A stretch of DNA of 64,000 nt. Source: Bryobacteraceae bacterium (GTDB taxonomy: Bacteria > Acidobacteriota > Terriglobia > Bryobacterales > Bryobacteraceae). Under the pieces are notes generated by a model, which was not told where the DNA came from, searched no databases, and saw nothing but the letters and a program-made list of their open reading frames with translations. Positions 43,336-52,863 of this stretch are shown piece by piece. The position numbers and the translations under genes are program-made. The DNA lies in contig JAWKHH010000002.1 in the NCBI GenBank assembly GCA_041394945.1, positions 938,501 to 1,002,500 of the forward strand, given 5' to 3'. How positions within the stretch are numbered: the first letter of the stretch is position 1; each line of letters opens with the position of its first letter.

Positions 43336-45810
43336 CTATCTCGCCGAAAGTTCCGCCAGCCGGTCCTGCTGCTGCTTCACGAAGAAATTCGCCCGCCCCT
43401 GTTTCTCCAGCCCGTTGAACAGGCCCTTCGCGCGCTGATACCATTCGCGCCCACTGGGCCGTTTTCCCAGCGCCGAAAGCGTCTCCCCCATCACCGCATA
43501 GGATTCGCCCACTTCCGCCAGCGCCCCCGCGTTCAACGGATTCTCACGCGACAAGCCTTCCCGCATCGGCAGCGATTTCTGGATGTACTTCAGCGCTTCG
43601 GCTGGTTGCTTCATTTGCAGATACGACTGCCCGATCCGCGTGTACGTCGTCGCCAGCATGCTCCGCATCCGCCAGTCCTTCGGGTCTGTCGCCGAAAGGC
43701 CCTCGCGGATCTCGGCCGCTCGTTCGAAGTTCTCGATCGCCGGCCCGTGCCTTCCGCCCCGCGCCAGCGCCCCGGCGTAGCTCGTGTACGCTCCCGCCAC
43801 CGCGGACCGCGCCGATACGTTCGACGGGTTCGCGTCGAGGGCCGTCAGTTCCCGGTCCAGCGCTTCGCGGAAGTACGGGAACGCTTCCTCGTGCCGGCCG
43901 AGTTCCAGCATCGCTCCGCCCACGTAGCGCATTGATGTCGTCAGGCCAACCTCCACGTCATGGTTGTCCGGCCACTTCTCGGCCAGCTTCTCGTAGAGGG
44001 CGAGCGCTTTCCGGCGCGTGTCGAGAGCCGCTTCCCATCGGCCCAACTGCGCGTAGGCGGAACCCGCCGTGAAGTAGTTCGCCGCCAGCCGGATCTTCGC
44101 CTTGAACTCATCCCCGTGCAGGCCCGCCAGCCGCTCGCGCGCCGCCAGCGCTTTCAGCTCGATTTCAAGCCCGCCGCGATAGTCACCCGTGTTCCGCAGC
44201 ACGCTCCCGACTCGCTGATACGCGCGGGCCACTTCCTCCTGCGCGTCCAGGTCTTCGGGCGCTTCCGCCGCCATCGCCTCGCGCATCGCCAGAGCCTTGC
44301 GATAGCTGGCCAACGCCCCCGCCGAATCGCCCGCGTTCGACGCCATCGGCCTTCCCTGCACGTCACCCATCTTCACGTAGGCTTCGGCGAGCTCCTTCTG
44401 CAGCGGAACGCTTCCCGCCGCCTCGCGCCCCAGCCGATCCAGGTACTCGAGGGACCGTTTCACCAGCAGCGCCCGCGCCGCCGTCGGCCCTTGCTCCGAG
44501 ATCGTCGTGTCGAATTCGAAGATGAACGAGTTGGCCAGCTTCCTCACATCCTCGAATCGCCGCTCTGCCAGGTCCCGCTGCTGTCCCGCGATGGTGGCCT
44601 GCCAGATCGTCGCCGCCAGGCCCGCCACCAGCGCCGCCGTCACCATCGCTCCCGCCATCACCGCTCCGCGATTGCGCCGCACGAACTTCGACGCACGGTA
44701 GAAAAACGTGTCCGGACGCGCCGTCACCGGCTGCCCGCCCAGAAACCGCCGCAGGTCGGCCGAAAATTGCTCGACGGTGGCGTAGCGCCGCGACGGGTCT
44801 TTGTCGAGCGCCTTCAGCATGATGTTGTCCAGGTCCCCGCGCAGGTCCGGATGCGGGTACGCGCTGCTCGGCCGCTCCGGCTCAACCCGGCAGATCACCC
44901 GTTCGATCTCCGCCGACGAGGTGCTCTGGAACACGTGTGGCCGCTTGCCCGTGAGCAATTCATAAAGCACCGCGCCCAGCGAATAGACGTCCGTCGCCGT
45001 CGTGATCCGGTCTCCCATCACCTGCTCCGGACTCGCGTAGTCCGGCGTGAACGGCCGCAGCGCGCTGTTGGTTGGCGGAAGCGAAATGCCGGCGTGGCTC
45101 GGCGTGATCAGCTTCGCGATCCCGAAGTCGAGCAGCTTCGGCGTGCCCTCCTCGGTGATCATGATGTTGCTCGGCTTCAGGTCGCGATGCACCACCAGGT
45201 TCGCGTGCGCGTGGCTCACCGCCGCGCAAACGTCCAGGAACAGCTCAACCCGCTGCCGCAGATCCAGCCGCTTGTCCCGCGAATACTGAAGTATCGGGCG
45301 GCCCTTCACGTACTCCATCACGAAGAACGGGCGGCCCTCGCTGGTTGACCCGCCGTCGAGCAGCCGCGCGATGTTCGGATGGTTCAGGAACGCCAGGATC
45401 TGCCGCTCGTAGCGGAAGCGCTCCAGCACGTAGTCCGTATCCATGCCGCGCTTCACCAGCTTGATCGCCACCTGCTGCTGGAACTCATCGTCGTCGCGCA
45501 CGGCGAGATAGACGGCGCCCATCCCTCCGCGTCCCAGCTCCTCCAGGATCCGGTACGGCCCGATCCGGGATCCGATCACCGCGTCGGCGGCTGCCGAACC
45601 CATATCGCCCGGCGCCGTCGTCACCGCGTCGCTTTCCGGTTCGAGAAACTCGCCCGCTTCCTCCGATGCCCGCAACAGGCTCTGCACTTCGCGCAGCATC
45701 GCTTCGTCGCCCCGGCACGCGGTCTGCGCGAACGTGGTCCGTTGCGTAGGCTCGAGTTCCAGGCAGGCCTCCACCACCTCGCGCACCTGCTGCCATCGCG
45801 CCGGGGTCAT
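43336..45810 (-). CDS. Membrane Ser/Thr protein kinase with TPR sensor domain
   Basis: An 824-residue Hanks-type kinase. A short N-terminal helical region (about residues 1-80) precedes the kinase domain: glycine loop LGRGGMGAVYLA, VAIK lysine at about residue 118, HRDLKPSN at about 208-215 and DFGIAKL at about 229. One membrane helix lies near residue 395 (AVMAGAMVTAALVAGLAATIW), followed by about 400 residues of TPR-like repeats outside. The catalytic motifs are complete, so it is likely active. Its start overlaps the upstream AAA+ gene stop by 4 bases. Such kinases are abundant in Acidobacteriota. Confidence 0.93.
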   Translation of the reverse strand: MTPARWQQVREVVEACLELEPTQRTTFAQTACRGDEAMLREVQSLLRASEEAGEFLEPESDAVTTAPGDMGSAAADAVIGSRIGPYRILEELGRGGMGAVYLAVRDDDEFQQQVAIKLVKRGMDTDYVLERFRYERQILAFLNHPNIARLLDGGSTSEGRPFFVMEYVKGRPILQYSRDKRLDLRQRVELFLDVCAAVSHAHANLVVHRDLKPSNIMITEEGTPKLLDFGIAKLITPSHAGISLPPTNSALRPFTPDYASPEQVMGDRITTATDVYSLGAVLYELLTGKRPHVFQSTSSAEIERVICRVEPERPSSAYPHPDLRGDLDNIMLKALDKDPSRRYATVEQFSADLRRFLGGQPVTARPDTFFYRASKFVRRNRGAVMAGAMVTAALVAGLAATIWQATIAGQQRDLAERRFEDVRKLANSFIFEFDTTISEQGPTAARALLVKRSLEYLDRLGREAAGSVPLQKELAEAYVKMGDVQGRPMASNAGDSAGALASYRKALAMREAMAAEAPEDLDAQEEVARAYQRVGSVLRNTGDYRGGLEIELKALAARERLAGLHGDEFKAKIRLAANYFTAGSAYAQLGRWEAALDTRRKALALYEKLAEKWPDNHDVEVGLTTSMRYVGGAMLELGRHEEAFPYFREALDRELTALDANPSNVSARSAVAGAYTSYAGALARGGRHGPAIENFERAAEIREGLSATDPKDWRMRSMLATTYTRIGQSYLQMKQPAEALKYIQKSLPMREGLSRENPLNAGALAEVGESYAVMGETLSALGKRPSGREWYQRAKGLFNGLEKQGRANFFVKQQQDRLAELSAR

Positions 45811-47468
45811 TCGGCAGCGCTCCAGCCCGCCAGCCGGCCCCCGCTCAACTCGGCGAACTCCCCAAGCTCTTCGTCATGCTGCGCCTGCCGCTGTTCGGCG
45901 CACGCCTCTTCCACCGCGCGCCGGATATCGTCCCCGCGCAGGCCCACCGCCACGCCGCGCTCGATGCAGTACTCCATCTTGTTCGCCGTCGCCCGGTCCA
46001 CGATGTTCTGGATCACCGCGCCGCTCGCCAGGTCCTTCAGTAGAAACTCGCCCCGCGCCTTCCCGCGCGCTCCGTCAATCGAAACCTCGTACAACCGGTG
46101 CGACGCCGAAAAGAGTTCCTCCGCGGCGAAGGCGCTCAGCTCTTCCGCGGTCACGCCTTCGTCAAGAAACACGCCCTGCAGGTGGATTCGAAAGATGCTC
46201 GCCGACGCTTCGCGGTCCGGACGCGTCACGCGGATGCGCCGGTCAATCCGGCCCGGACGCGTGATCGCCACATCCAGCGCGTCGGGCCGGTTGGTGGCGA
46301 GGATCACGAATGCGCCGCTTTCGTCCATGCCGTCCATCTCGGCGAGCAGCGCCGGCACCAGCGTGAATCCGTTGTTCGCCGTGCCGCCCGGCCGCCGCTG
46401 AAACAGGGCGTCGGCTTCGTCGAAGAACAGCACCGCCGGATAGCCGCGCTCCTCGCGCCACCGCCGCGCATCGTCGAACAGCGCCTTCACCGCCTTCTCG
46501 GATTGGCCCAGGTACATGTCGAGAAGCTGGTGCCCCTTCACGTATTTGAAGCCGCCGTCGTCGGCGCGCCGCTGGTAGAGCGCCGCCAGCAGCCGCACCA
46601 CCGCCTTCCCCAGCAGCGTCTTCCCGCATCCCGGAGGCCCGTACAGCAGCACGCCCCGGCTCCGCCTCCGCTTGAACAGCCGGAACAGTTCCGGGTACAG
46701 CACCGGCCACTGGATCGCCCGGATCAACTCGCGCTTGGCTTCCTCCTGGCCGCCGATCTCCCCCCACACCTCGCCGAGCGCGTTCTGCAAATCGCCGGAT
46801 CGCGGATCGAACCCCACCCGCTCGATCGGCGGTTCCGTCTTCAGCCTCCGCCTCCATACCCGTCCGCCGAAACGCACCACGTACGATTCGCCCGGTCTCT
46901 CCTCCTCTTTCGCGATGCCCGTCTCCGGATACTCGCCCGGTTCCATCGCGTCTAGATCCGCCACCGGCGCCCCGTCGCGGAACGCGTACGCCGATCCGGC
47001 GTTCGCTGGCAGTTCCACCTGTTCGCCGTTGCGGGAGCCCACGTCGAACCGGAACGGCTCCACCACCTGCGAGATCTCCCATTGGCAGCTTCGCCAGTTG
47101 AAGTTCGTTGCCTTGTATCCGTAGATCTCGATCCCGGGGCGGTCGTCCTCCAACTGCGCCGGCACAGGCATGAAGCTCTTGCCGCCCACTCCCGTGCGGC
47201 CCCACCGCGCCACGAACCAGTATTCCGGCGCATCCCCCGCGGCCGGCGTCAGAACGAACGCCGCCGATTGATCCTCCGGGTCCAGCCCCAGTGCATGCAG
47301 CGCGAACGCCGGCCGCGCCCCGCCGGCCCTCTCCGGCGGTTCGAAATGGCTATGGCAGAACTCGACCGCGTTCACACCCCGGCCGATCGGCACGGTATTG
47401 CCGACGCAGATCATATCCCCAGTCTCATCAATGACAAAAGTGGCGCTAATGAGAATCGTACCATTCAC
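45807..47468 (-). CDS. AAA+ ATPase, ARC/Mpa/Cdc48-like
   Basis: A 553-residue protein. Residues 1-230 are a beta-rich N-terminal region I do not recognise. A single AAA+ module follows with Walker A GPPGCGKTLLGKA, pore-like MYLGQSEKAV, Walker B AVLFFDEADALF, and sensor/Arg-finger elements (LATNRPDALDVAITRPGRIDRRI). The C-terminal helical part (SGAVIQNIVDRATANKMEY) resembles ARC/Mpa proteasomal ATPases. Substrate unfolding is the likely activity. The start is GTG at 47468; an in-frame ATG at 47414 is an alternative. The 4-base overlap with the kinase-TPR gene points to a joint role. Confidence 0.85.
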   Translation of the reverse strand: MNGTILISATFVIDETGDMICVGNTVPIGRGVNAVEFCHSHFEPPERAGGARPAFALHALGLDPEDQSAAFVLTPAAGDAPEYWFVARWGRTGVGGKSFMPVPAQLEDDRPGIEIYGYKATNFNWRSCQWEISQVVEPFRFDVGSRNGEQVELPANAGSAYAFRDGAPVADLDAMEPGEYPETGIAKEEERPGESYVVRFGGRVWRRRLKTEPPIERVGFDPRSGDLQNALGEVWGEIGGQEEAKRELIRAIQWPVLYPELFRLFKRRRSRGVLLYGPPGCGKTLLGKAVVRLLAALYQRRADDGGFKYVKGHQLLDMYLGQSEKAVKALFDDARRWREERGYPAVLFFDEADALFQRRPGGTANNGFTLVPALLAEMDGMDESGAFVILATNRPDALDVAITRPGRIDRRIRVTRPDREASASIFRIHLQGVFLDEGVTAEELSAFAAEELFSASHRLYEVSIDGARGKARGEFLLKDLASGAVIQNIVDRATANKMEYCIERGVAVGLRGDDIRRAVEEACAEQRQAQHDEELGEFAELSGGRLAGWSAAE

Positions 47469-47533
47469 CCGCCGGTACGTCCTGCCTCCTTCCGTCCATG
47501 GTCCGCCGCGGTCCGCGCTGGCAAAAACAAGGA

Positions 47534-47983
47534 ATGCGAGCCGCGTTTTTTCTTGCCTCCGCTGCGCTGCTCGCCGCCGAACGCGTCGAAGAGCACCGGC
47601 CCGTCTTTCGTTACTCCATCGTTCCCGGTGGCGTCTACTCGCGCGTCGAACTCGAGTCCGCGCGCGCGGCGGACCCGCTCGTCGAGGCGCACTATCGGCC
47701 CGTCGAGGCGGAGTTTCTGCAGCCGGTCACACTGCGGCGCGATCGTCTCGGCTACATCTCCTACCGCTACGACGGCCGCATCTTCTGGACCCGCCACCCC
47801 GTACGCATCCGCGCCGGCGAGACGCTGCTGTGCGACGGCCGCCGGCGCATCCGCGCCCGCTCCGGTAGCCTTGTTTCCGATCGCCCAATGTCGCCGATCC
47901 GCCTTGCCGATCCGCCGGCCGCCGCATTCAGCCAGACCGTTACGTCGGATTCCCCCCAACTATCGGCGCGTGAATCACGGTAA
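47534..47983 (+). CDS. Hypothetical exported protein (149 aa)
   Basis: ATG at 47534 opens a signal peptide (MRAAFFLASAALLAAE). The rest is Arg-rich with a central WTRHPVRIRAGETLLCDGRRRIRAR region that predicts beta strands and resembles a short SH3-like domain, but I recognise no family. The frame remains open 12 codons upstream. It overlaps the 3' end of the convergent TPP-enzyme gene by 44 bases. It is divergent from the AAA+ gene. Confidence 0.6.
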   Translation: MRAAFFLASAALLAAERVEEHRPVFRYSIVPGGVYSRVELESARAADPLVEAHYRPVEAEFLQPVTLRRDRLGYISYRYDGRIFWTRHPVRIRAGETLLCDGRRRIRARSGSLVSDRPMSPIRLADPPAAAFSQTVTSDSPQLSARESR

Positions 47984-49496
47984 CCTCGCGCGACCCGATC
48001 GCCCGTTCGATCGCCGGCGCCAGGTCCTCCGCCCGTTCCACTCGCTCCCCGCGCGCGCCCAGCGATCGAGCCAGATCGTCGAACCGGATCTCGCCGAGCT
48101 GCGTCGCGTAGCACGTCCCGAACTGCCGCAGATGTCCCGATTGCGTGATGCCCCAGCTCCGGTCATCGGCCACCACCGCCACGAACGGCAGCCCTTGCCG
48201 CGCCGCGCACTCGATCTCGGTGGAGTTGAACGTAAACGCGCCATCGCCCGATAGCAACACCACCGCGCGATCCGGATGCGCCAGCCGCGCCGCCATCCCG
48301 CCGCCCGGACCGTAGCCAACCACGCCGCTGCGTCCGCACGTGAGCCAGTGCCCCGGATAACGCCGCTCCGTGAGTAACTGATGCGCCCACTGCCCGATGC
48401 TCCCGCCGTCGATGATCAACGTTCCATCGATGGGCAGCGCCGCCGCGATCGCTTCCACCACATCAACCGCATGCATCCGCCCGTCGACCCGTTGCGCCGC
48501 GGCCGCCGACCGGATCTTCGCCGAATACTCCGAACGCTCCGTCCGCGCCTGCTCGAGCCAGCCCCGGAACGGCGCGCGGCCGAAATCGACAAGCCGTTCC
48601 CCCAGCGCGCGCCACCCATGATCTACGCGCAGCGTGCGAACCTCGCGCTGCAGGTACCCCGTACGATAGTCGGGCTCCACGCCTGCCAGAACCAGGCAAT
48701 CCGTTTGGCCCAGCAGATCCGGACCGCCGGTCGCCGCGCCCAGGACGCCCACAAATGCCTCGCTGGCTTCCCCGAAAACACCGCGATCCCAGATCGGTGT
48801 CTGTACCGGAATCGCGAACGTCTCGGCTACCGAGCGCAGGTCCGGCCCTTCGCCGCAGTAGAAGACGCCGCTGCCGGCCACGATCAGCGGACGCTTGGCC
48901 TCGAGCAGCGCGCGCGCCGCGCGGTCCAGCGCCGCCGGTGACGGCCCCGCCGTGCGATCGGCGCCCGCCGGACGCACCAGCTCACGCTCGTCCACCTCCG
49001 CCCGCTGCACGTCCATCGGGAACTGCAAGTGCACCGGGCCGCGCGGCTCGCCCATCGCTGCGCGCCAGGCCTCGTCGAGCATTGCCGCCACCCGCTCCGG
49101 ATGCGCGATCAGCCGCGAGTGCCGCGTTACCGGCCGCGCCAGTTCCACCTGGTCCAGATCCTGGAAGCATCCCATCCCCAACCGTGTTGAATCCGCCGCG
49201 CCCGTGATCGCAACCAGCGGAGCGCGATCGTACCACGCGTTCATCATGCCGCTGAGCAGGTTCGCCGCCGCCACTCCGCTCGAACTCGCGCACACGCCCG
49301 GACGCCCGGTGAGCCGGCCATAGGCGTCGGCGATGTAGCCGGCGGTCTGCTCGTTACGCACGTCGATCAGCCGGATCCCGTGCGTCGCCGCCGCGTGAAA
49401 CAGCGGGTCGAGCCCATGTCCGCACAGCGCCGAGATCCACTCCACGCCGCGCTCCCGAAGACCCAGCACGAACCATTCCGCCGCCGTGCGCTTCAT
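47940..49496 (-). CDS. Thiamine-pyrophosphate-dependent enzyme (acetolactate synthase-like)
   Basis: A 518-residue member of the TPP enzyme superfamily. The N-terminal pyrimidine-binding domain contains VRNEQTAGYIADAYGR with the conserved catalytic Glu, followed by GVCASSSGVAAANLLSGMMNAW. The central FAD/DHS-like domain follows. The C-terminal PP domain has the LLSGDGAFTFNSTEIE motif with the Mg-binding Asp. The ATG at 49496 overlaps the ceramidase-gene stop by 4 bases. It could be a decarboxylase or ligase of the ALS/benzoylformate group. The last part overlaps the convergent small gene by 44 bases. Confidence 0.88.
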   Translation of the reverse strand: MKRTAAEWFVLGLRERGVEWISALCGHGLDPLFHAAATHGIRLIDVRNEQTAGYIADAYGRLTGRPGVCASSSGVAAANLLSGMMNAWYDRAPLVAITGAADSTRLGMGCFQDLDQVELARPVTRHSRLIAHPERVAAMLDEAWRAAMGEPRGPVHLQFPMDVQRAEVDERELVRPAGADRTAGPSPAALDRAARALLEAKRPLIVAGSGVFYCGEGPDLRSVAETFAIPVQTPIWDRGVFGEASEAFVGVLGAATGGPDLLGQTDCLVLAGVEPDYRTGYLQREVRTLRVDHGWRALGERLVDFGRAPFRGWLEQARTERSEYSAKIRSAAAAQRVDGRMHAVDVVEAIAAALPIDGTLIIDGGSIGQWAHQLLTERRYPGHWLTCGRSGVVGYGPGGGMAARLAHPDRAVVLLSGDGAFTFNSTEIECAARQGLPFVAVVADDRSWGITQSGHLRQFGTCYATQLGEIRFDDLARSLGARGERVERAEDLAPAIERAIGSREVTVIHAPIVGGNPT

Positions 49497-50809
49497 TTTC
49501 CGCCCACCCGTTTCAGCAGTCCGCGCACCGAACGGAAGATGTCCTCTTCCACGTCTTCGGTGAACTTGCCTGGCTGCCCGTAGTAGATCATGCTGGTGTC
49601 GCCCTCGTAACCGCCCTCGCGCAAGATCCGCACCGACGGGATGTAGCACATCACGTCGTTCGAATAGCCAGCCACTACGAGTTTGTCTTGGAACGTGTCC
49701 TTGAACCGCCGCGCGTAGTCCACCACCACTTCGCCTCCCAGCGCGACGAGCGTCACCGTCCGGCCGAACCGGATCACCTGTACCGGGTACGGCGTCGACC
49801 GTTTCGGGTGACCCGAGTCGTAGGCGGCCAGCATCTCCCGCGCCCGCGACGCCTTGTAGCGGTTCTCGTCCTTGGCTTCGGCTTCGAACTGGTCACGAGT
49901 GTGCGGCGCGAACGCCAGCTCGATCGTCTGGTACGCCGACTTCACCGGTTCTCGCACCGGCGCCATCTTGCCGCCGTCGATCACCGCGCGAACCGCGCTC
50001 GCAAGCGACGCCCCGTGCCCCTCGGCGAGCTCCACCTTGCTGCGCGGGTTCGGGTTCTGGTCTGCGCCCGCCAGCATCAGGAACAATGCCACGGACCCCG
50101 GGTACTCCTTCTCGAGCGCCGCCTGCGCGTAACCGGCATAGTCGCCGCTTACCTGGTAATGTTCGCCGGTGAGCGTCGTGTTGTGGCACGCGTAGCCGAA
50201 CAGAATCGCCTTGCGTTTTCCGTCCGTGGTCCGCACGTCGAACACCGGCACGCTGTGATCCACCGGACCTTTTTCGCCTTGCCGCCGGTTCCTCGCAAAC
50301 CCCGCCGCGCCTTCGCCGTAGGTCACCTCCGCCGGCGCCAGATCGCCCAGCGCCGCCGCCGCCGCCGAATACATCTTTTCGGTGAACGTCGCCGCGTACG
50401 CGTGCAGCTTGGCCTTCTCCTCGTCGGAGATGAAATACATCGTCGTCAGGTTCGGCCAGATTACAGGACCCGTGTGCGTGTGCGACGCGTTGAATACCAC
50501 CTGCGCCCGCCGCAGCCCGTGCTCCTTCTCGAGCCGCGCCGCCACGGCGTCTGTGATCCCGCGCGGCAACCCGACTACATCCGCCGTCACGATCACGATC
50601 CGGTATCCCTTGCGGTCGCGCAGCGCCAGCGCCTTGGCCTGGATCGGCGAGAGCACGCCGTCGGAGGCATGCGTGCGCGCCGCGTATCCGGAGAGCCAGA
50701 TCGGCCCTTCCGGGGTGATATCCACCGACGCCGCCCCGGCCTCGAAATCGGCCTTGCCGGCGGCCAATCCCGCCGCCGCGGCGATCAATGCAACCAGTGC
50801 CAGCCGCAT
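49493..50809 (-). CDS. Neutral/alkaline ceramidase-like exported hydrolase
   Basis: A 438-residue protein with a signal peptide (MRLALVALIAAAAGLAAG) and the neutral/non-lysosomal ceramidase N-terminal fold. Landmarks are AGAASVDITPEGPIWLSGYA, VIVTADVVGLPRG, FNASHTHTGP (zinc His) and CHNTTLTGEHYQVSGDYAGYAQ. Full-length neutral ceramidases are about 650 residues with a C-terminal immunoglobulin-like domain; this protein is shorter and lacks it. Amide hydrolysis of a lipid or other N-acyl substrate is inferred. It starts 3 bases after the phosphoribosyltransferase stop. Confidence 0.88.
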   Translation of the reverse strand: MRLALVALIAAAAGLAAGKADFEAGAASVDITPEGPIWLSGYAARTHASDGVLSPIQAKALALRDRKGYRIVIVTADVVGLPRGITDAVAARLEKEHGLRRAQVVFNASHTHTGPVIWPNLTTMYFISDEEKAKLHAYAATFTEKMYSAAAAALGDLAPAEVTYGEGAAGFARNRRQGEKGPVDHSVPVFDVRTTDGKRKAILFGYACHNTTLTGEHYQVSGDYAGYAQAALEKEYPGSVALFLMLAGADQNPNPRSKVELAEGHGASLASAVRAVIDGGKMAPVREPVKSAYQTIELAFAPHTRDQFEAEAKDENRYKASRAREMLAAYDSGHPKRSTPYPVQVIRFGRTVTLVALGGEVVVDYARRFKDTFQDKLVVAGYSNDVMCYIPSVRILREGGYEGDTSMIYYGQPGKFTEDVEEDIFRSVRGLLKRVGGK

Positions 50810-50812
50810 CGC

Positions 50813-51427
50813 CTACACCCAGATCCGCGTCGGCATCATGCCCGGCTGGAAGCCCGTGAACGTGTCATCGGCGCTCTTGAATGTGGCCTCCATCTTCGCG
50901 AGATAGAAGAAGGGAATGTCGCCGAAATCCGGCATCCCGCGGTTCGGCTGAAACACCACCACCGCCACCCCCATTACGTTTGCGCCGTGGGATTCGCACA
51001 GGCTCTTCAGCTCTCGCATCTTCGATCCCGAACGCAGCATATCGTCCACCAGCAGCACCTTTTCGCCGCGCTCCTGCTCCACGAACTGCCGGAACCGCAG
51101 CGGTTCGTCCTCGTTCTCGCGTTCGGCCCAGTACACGCGCCGGGCATGCAGCGCCTCGCAGATCCCGTAGGCGACCGGCATCCCGCCGGTGGCCGGCGCC
51201 ACCACCGACAAATCGTCGAGCGACGCCCGCAACTCCGAATCCCGCCGCACCAGCCGGCTCAGCGCCACGCTCAAGATCTTCATGTGCCGGTAGTTGCGGA
51301 ACGCCAGCGGCATCTGAATATGCCGCGTCGAATACAGCCCGTTCGGATACTCGAACAGGCCTTCGCGCAGCGCGCCCGTCTCCCGAAGCAGTTCAATGAC
51401 TTCTTCCTGGGTGGGAATCAGCTCCAT
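50813..51427 (-). CDS. Phosphoribosyltransferase (PyrE-like)
   Basis: A 204-residue type I phosphoribosyltransferase. The PRPP-binding motif reads VLLVDDMLRSGSK, and a preceding PATGGMPVAYGICEAL loop binds pyrophosphate. The fold and the N-terminal hood (LLRETGALREGLFEYPNGLYS) resemble orotate phosphoribosyltransferase, but the family assignment is loose, so I give no symbol. It sits between the ceramidase and sugar-transferase genes with gaps of only 3-4 bases, hence in one transcript. Confidence 0.8.
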   Translation of the reverse strand: MELIPTQEEVIELLRETGALREGLFEYPNGLYSTRHIQMPLAFRNYRHMKILSVALSRLVRRDSELRASLDDLSVVAPATGGMPVAYGICEALHARRVYWAERENEDEPLRFRQFVEQERGEKVLLVDDMLRSGSKMRELKSLCESHGANVMGVAVVVFQPNRGMPDFGDIPFFYLAKMEATFKSADDTFTGFQPGMMPTRIWV

Positions 51428-51431
51428 ACCC

Positions 51432-52832
51432 TCAGTGTGCTCCTTTTCCGGAAAGAACGCGCGGAATCGTCCGCAGCATGATCTTCCAATCGAGTCCCAG
51501 AGACCAGTTGTCGATGTACTCCATGTCCTTCCGCATCCACGATTCGAAATCCAGGTGATCGCGGCCCTCGAGCGCCCACAGACACGTCAGTCCGGGTCGC
51601 ATCCGCAGCCGCCGCCGATGCCATCGCTTGTACATCTCCACTTCCTCGGGCACCGCCGGTCGCGGACCCACGAGCGACATATCGCCCTTCAACACATTCC
51701 ACAATTGCGGCCACTCGTCGATCGAGAATCGCCGCAGGTAGCGCCCGATCCCGGTGAGCCGCGGATCGTTCGGCACCTTGAACGCCACGCTCTTGGCATT
51801 GAGATGGCGGATGCTCTCTTTCATCTGCTCGGCGTTGGCCACCATGGACCGGAACTTGTAGAAGGTGAACCGGCGCCCGTTGAGCCCGCAGCGGATTTGG
51901 CGGAACACTGCCGGCCCCGGCGACGTCAGCCGGATGGCCGCCGCGATCAGGATCATCGCCGGCGACACCAGCACCAGCGCCGCCGCCGCCAGCACCACAT
52001 CGGTGGTGCGTTTGGCGAGCAGCCGGATTTCGTCATGCGGCGCCGCGGCGAACGTCAGCAGCGGCACCCGGCTCAACCGCTCCAGGTACACTTCGCTGTT
52101 CACGTGGGGGAAGAAATCCACCGCTACCCGCGTTCGGACGCCGTCTTCGTCGCACAGCAGCAGCACGTCTTCGAGTTCCCGCAGCTTCGTGCTCTCCACC
52201 GCGAAGATCACCTCGTCCACCACGTGGTTCTCGAGCAGGTCCGGCAGCCGGTCCAGCGAATAGACCGGATAGTCGAGCGCCGGCGGCGGCTCCGGTCCCG
52301 GCGCCAGCAGGCCCACCAGCCGGATTCCGTACGGCGCCGATTGTTCGAGAAGATTCGCCAGCGCCCGCGCGCGGTGTCCCGTGCCGACCAGCAGAACGTG
52401 CTGCTCCACGCCGAACCGGCTCCGGATCCACCCCACCAGCATCCCCGCGTTCAACCGGAACAGGCACAGCAGAATCCAACTGTAGACGCCCAGTAGCCCG
52501 ATAAACACGCGGCTCAAATCCAGGCGCAGCATGTACTGCACCAGCACGATGCCGATGAGCCCCGCCAACGTCTGCCGCAGACTGTCCCGCAGAATCACCC
52601 GTGGGTGCGCGGAATCTAGCCGGTCATATACCTCGAGCCAGTAACCGGACCCCGGCCACAACATCGCCGCCGCGCCCAGCAACACGGCCAACACAGGTGG
52701 AGTAAGGTAGAACTCGCGTTCCAGCGGCAGCCAGTGCCGGCTCTGGTATGCGCCGAAGAAAGCGGTGCAAACAAAGACCAGATCGGCTATCGCAAACAGC
52801 AGCTTGACTTTTCGATGATGCCGGCTGAACAC
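51432..52832 (-). CDS. Undecaprenyl-phosphate sugar phosphotransferase (WbaP/WcaJ-like)
   Basis: A 466-residue polyprenyl-phosphate hexose-1-phosphate transferase that starts lipid-linked exopolysaccharide. Five hydrophobic helices lie in the first ~290 residues with an intervening Rossmann-like CoA-binding domain (HVLLVGTGHRARALANLL). The catalytic C-terminal domain shows KRTTDVVLAAAALVLVSP, the FRQIRCGLNGRRFTFYKFRSM block, and ending motifs VGPRPAVPEEV and RPGLTCLW. Start codon is GTG at 52832. It lies between the kinase gene and the phosphoribosyltransferase gene. The ABC-2 permease at 36884 would be a plausible exporter, but this link is inference. Confidence 0.92.
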   Translation of the reverse strand: MFSRHHRKVKLLFAIADLVFVCTAFFGAYQSRHWLPLEREFYLTPPVLAVLLGAAAMLWPGSGYWLEVYDRLDSAHPRVILRDSLRQTLAGLIGIVLVQYMLRLDLSRVFIGLLGVYSWILLCLFRLNAGMLVGWIRSRFGVEQHVLLVGTGHRARALANLLEQSAPYGIRLVGLLAPGPEPPPALDYPVYSLDRLPDLLENHVVDEVIFAVESTKLRELEDVLLLCDEDGVRTRVAVDFFPHVNSEVYLERLSRVPLLTFAAAPHDEIRLLAKRTTDVVLAAAALVLVSPAMILIAAAIRLTSPGPAVFRQIRCGLNGRRFTFYKFRSMVANAEQMKESIRHLNAKSVAFKVPNDPRLTGIGRYLRRFSIDEWPQLWNVLKGDMSLVGPRPAVPEEVEMYKRWHRRRLRMRPGLTCLWALEGRDHLDFESWMRKDMEYIDNWSLGLDWKIMLRTIPRVLSGKGAH

Positions 52833-52863
52833 GACCGATTACGGTTCAGCATAGCACTCCCGC

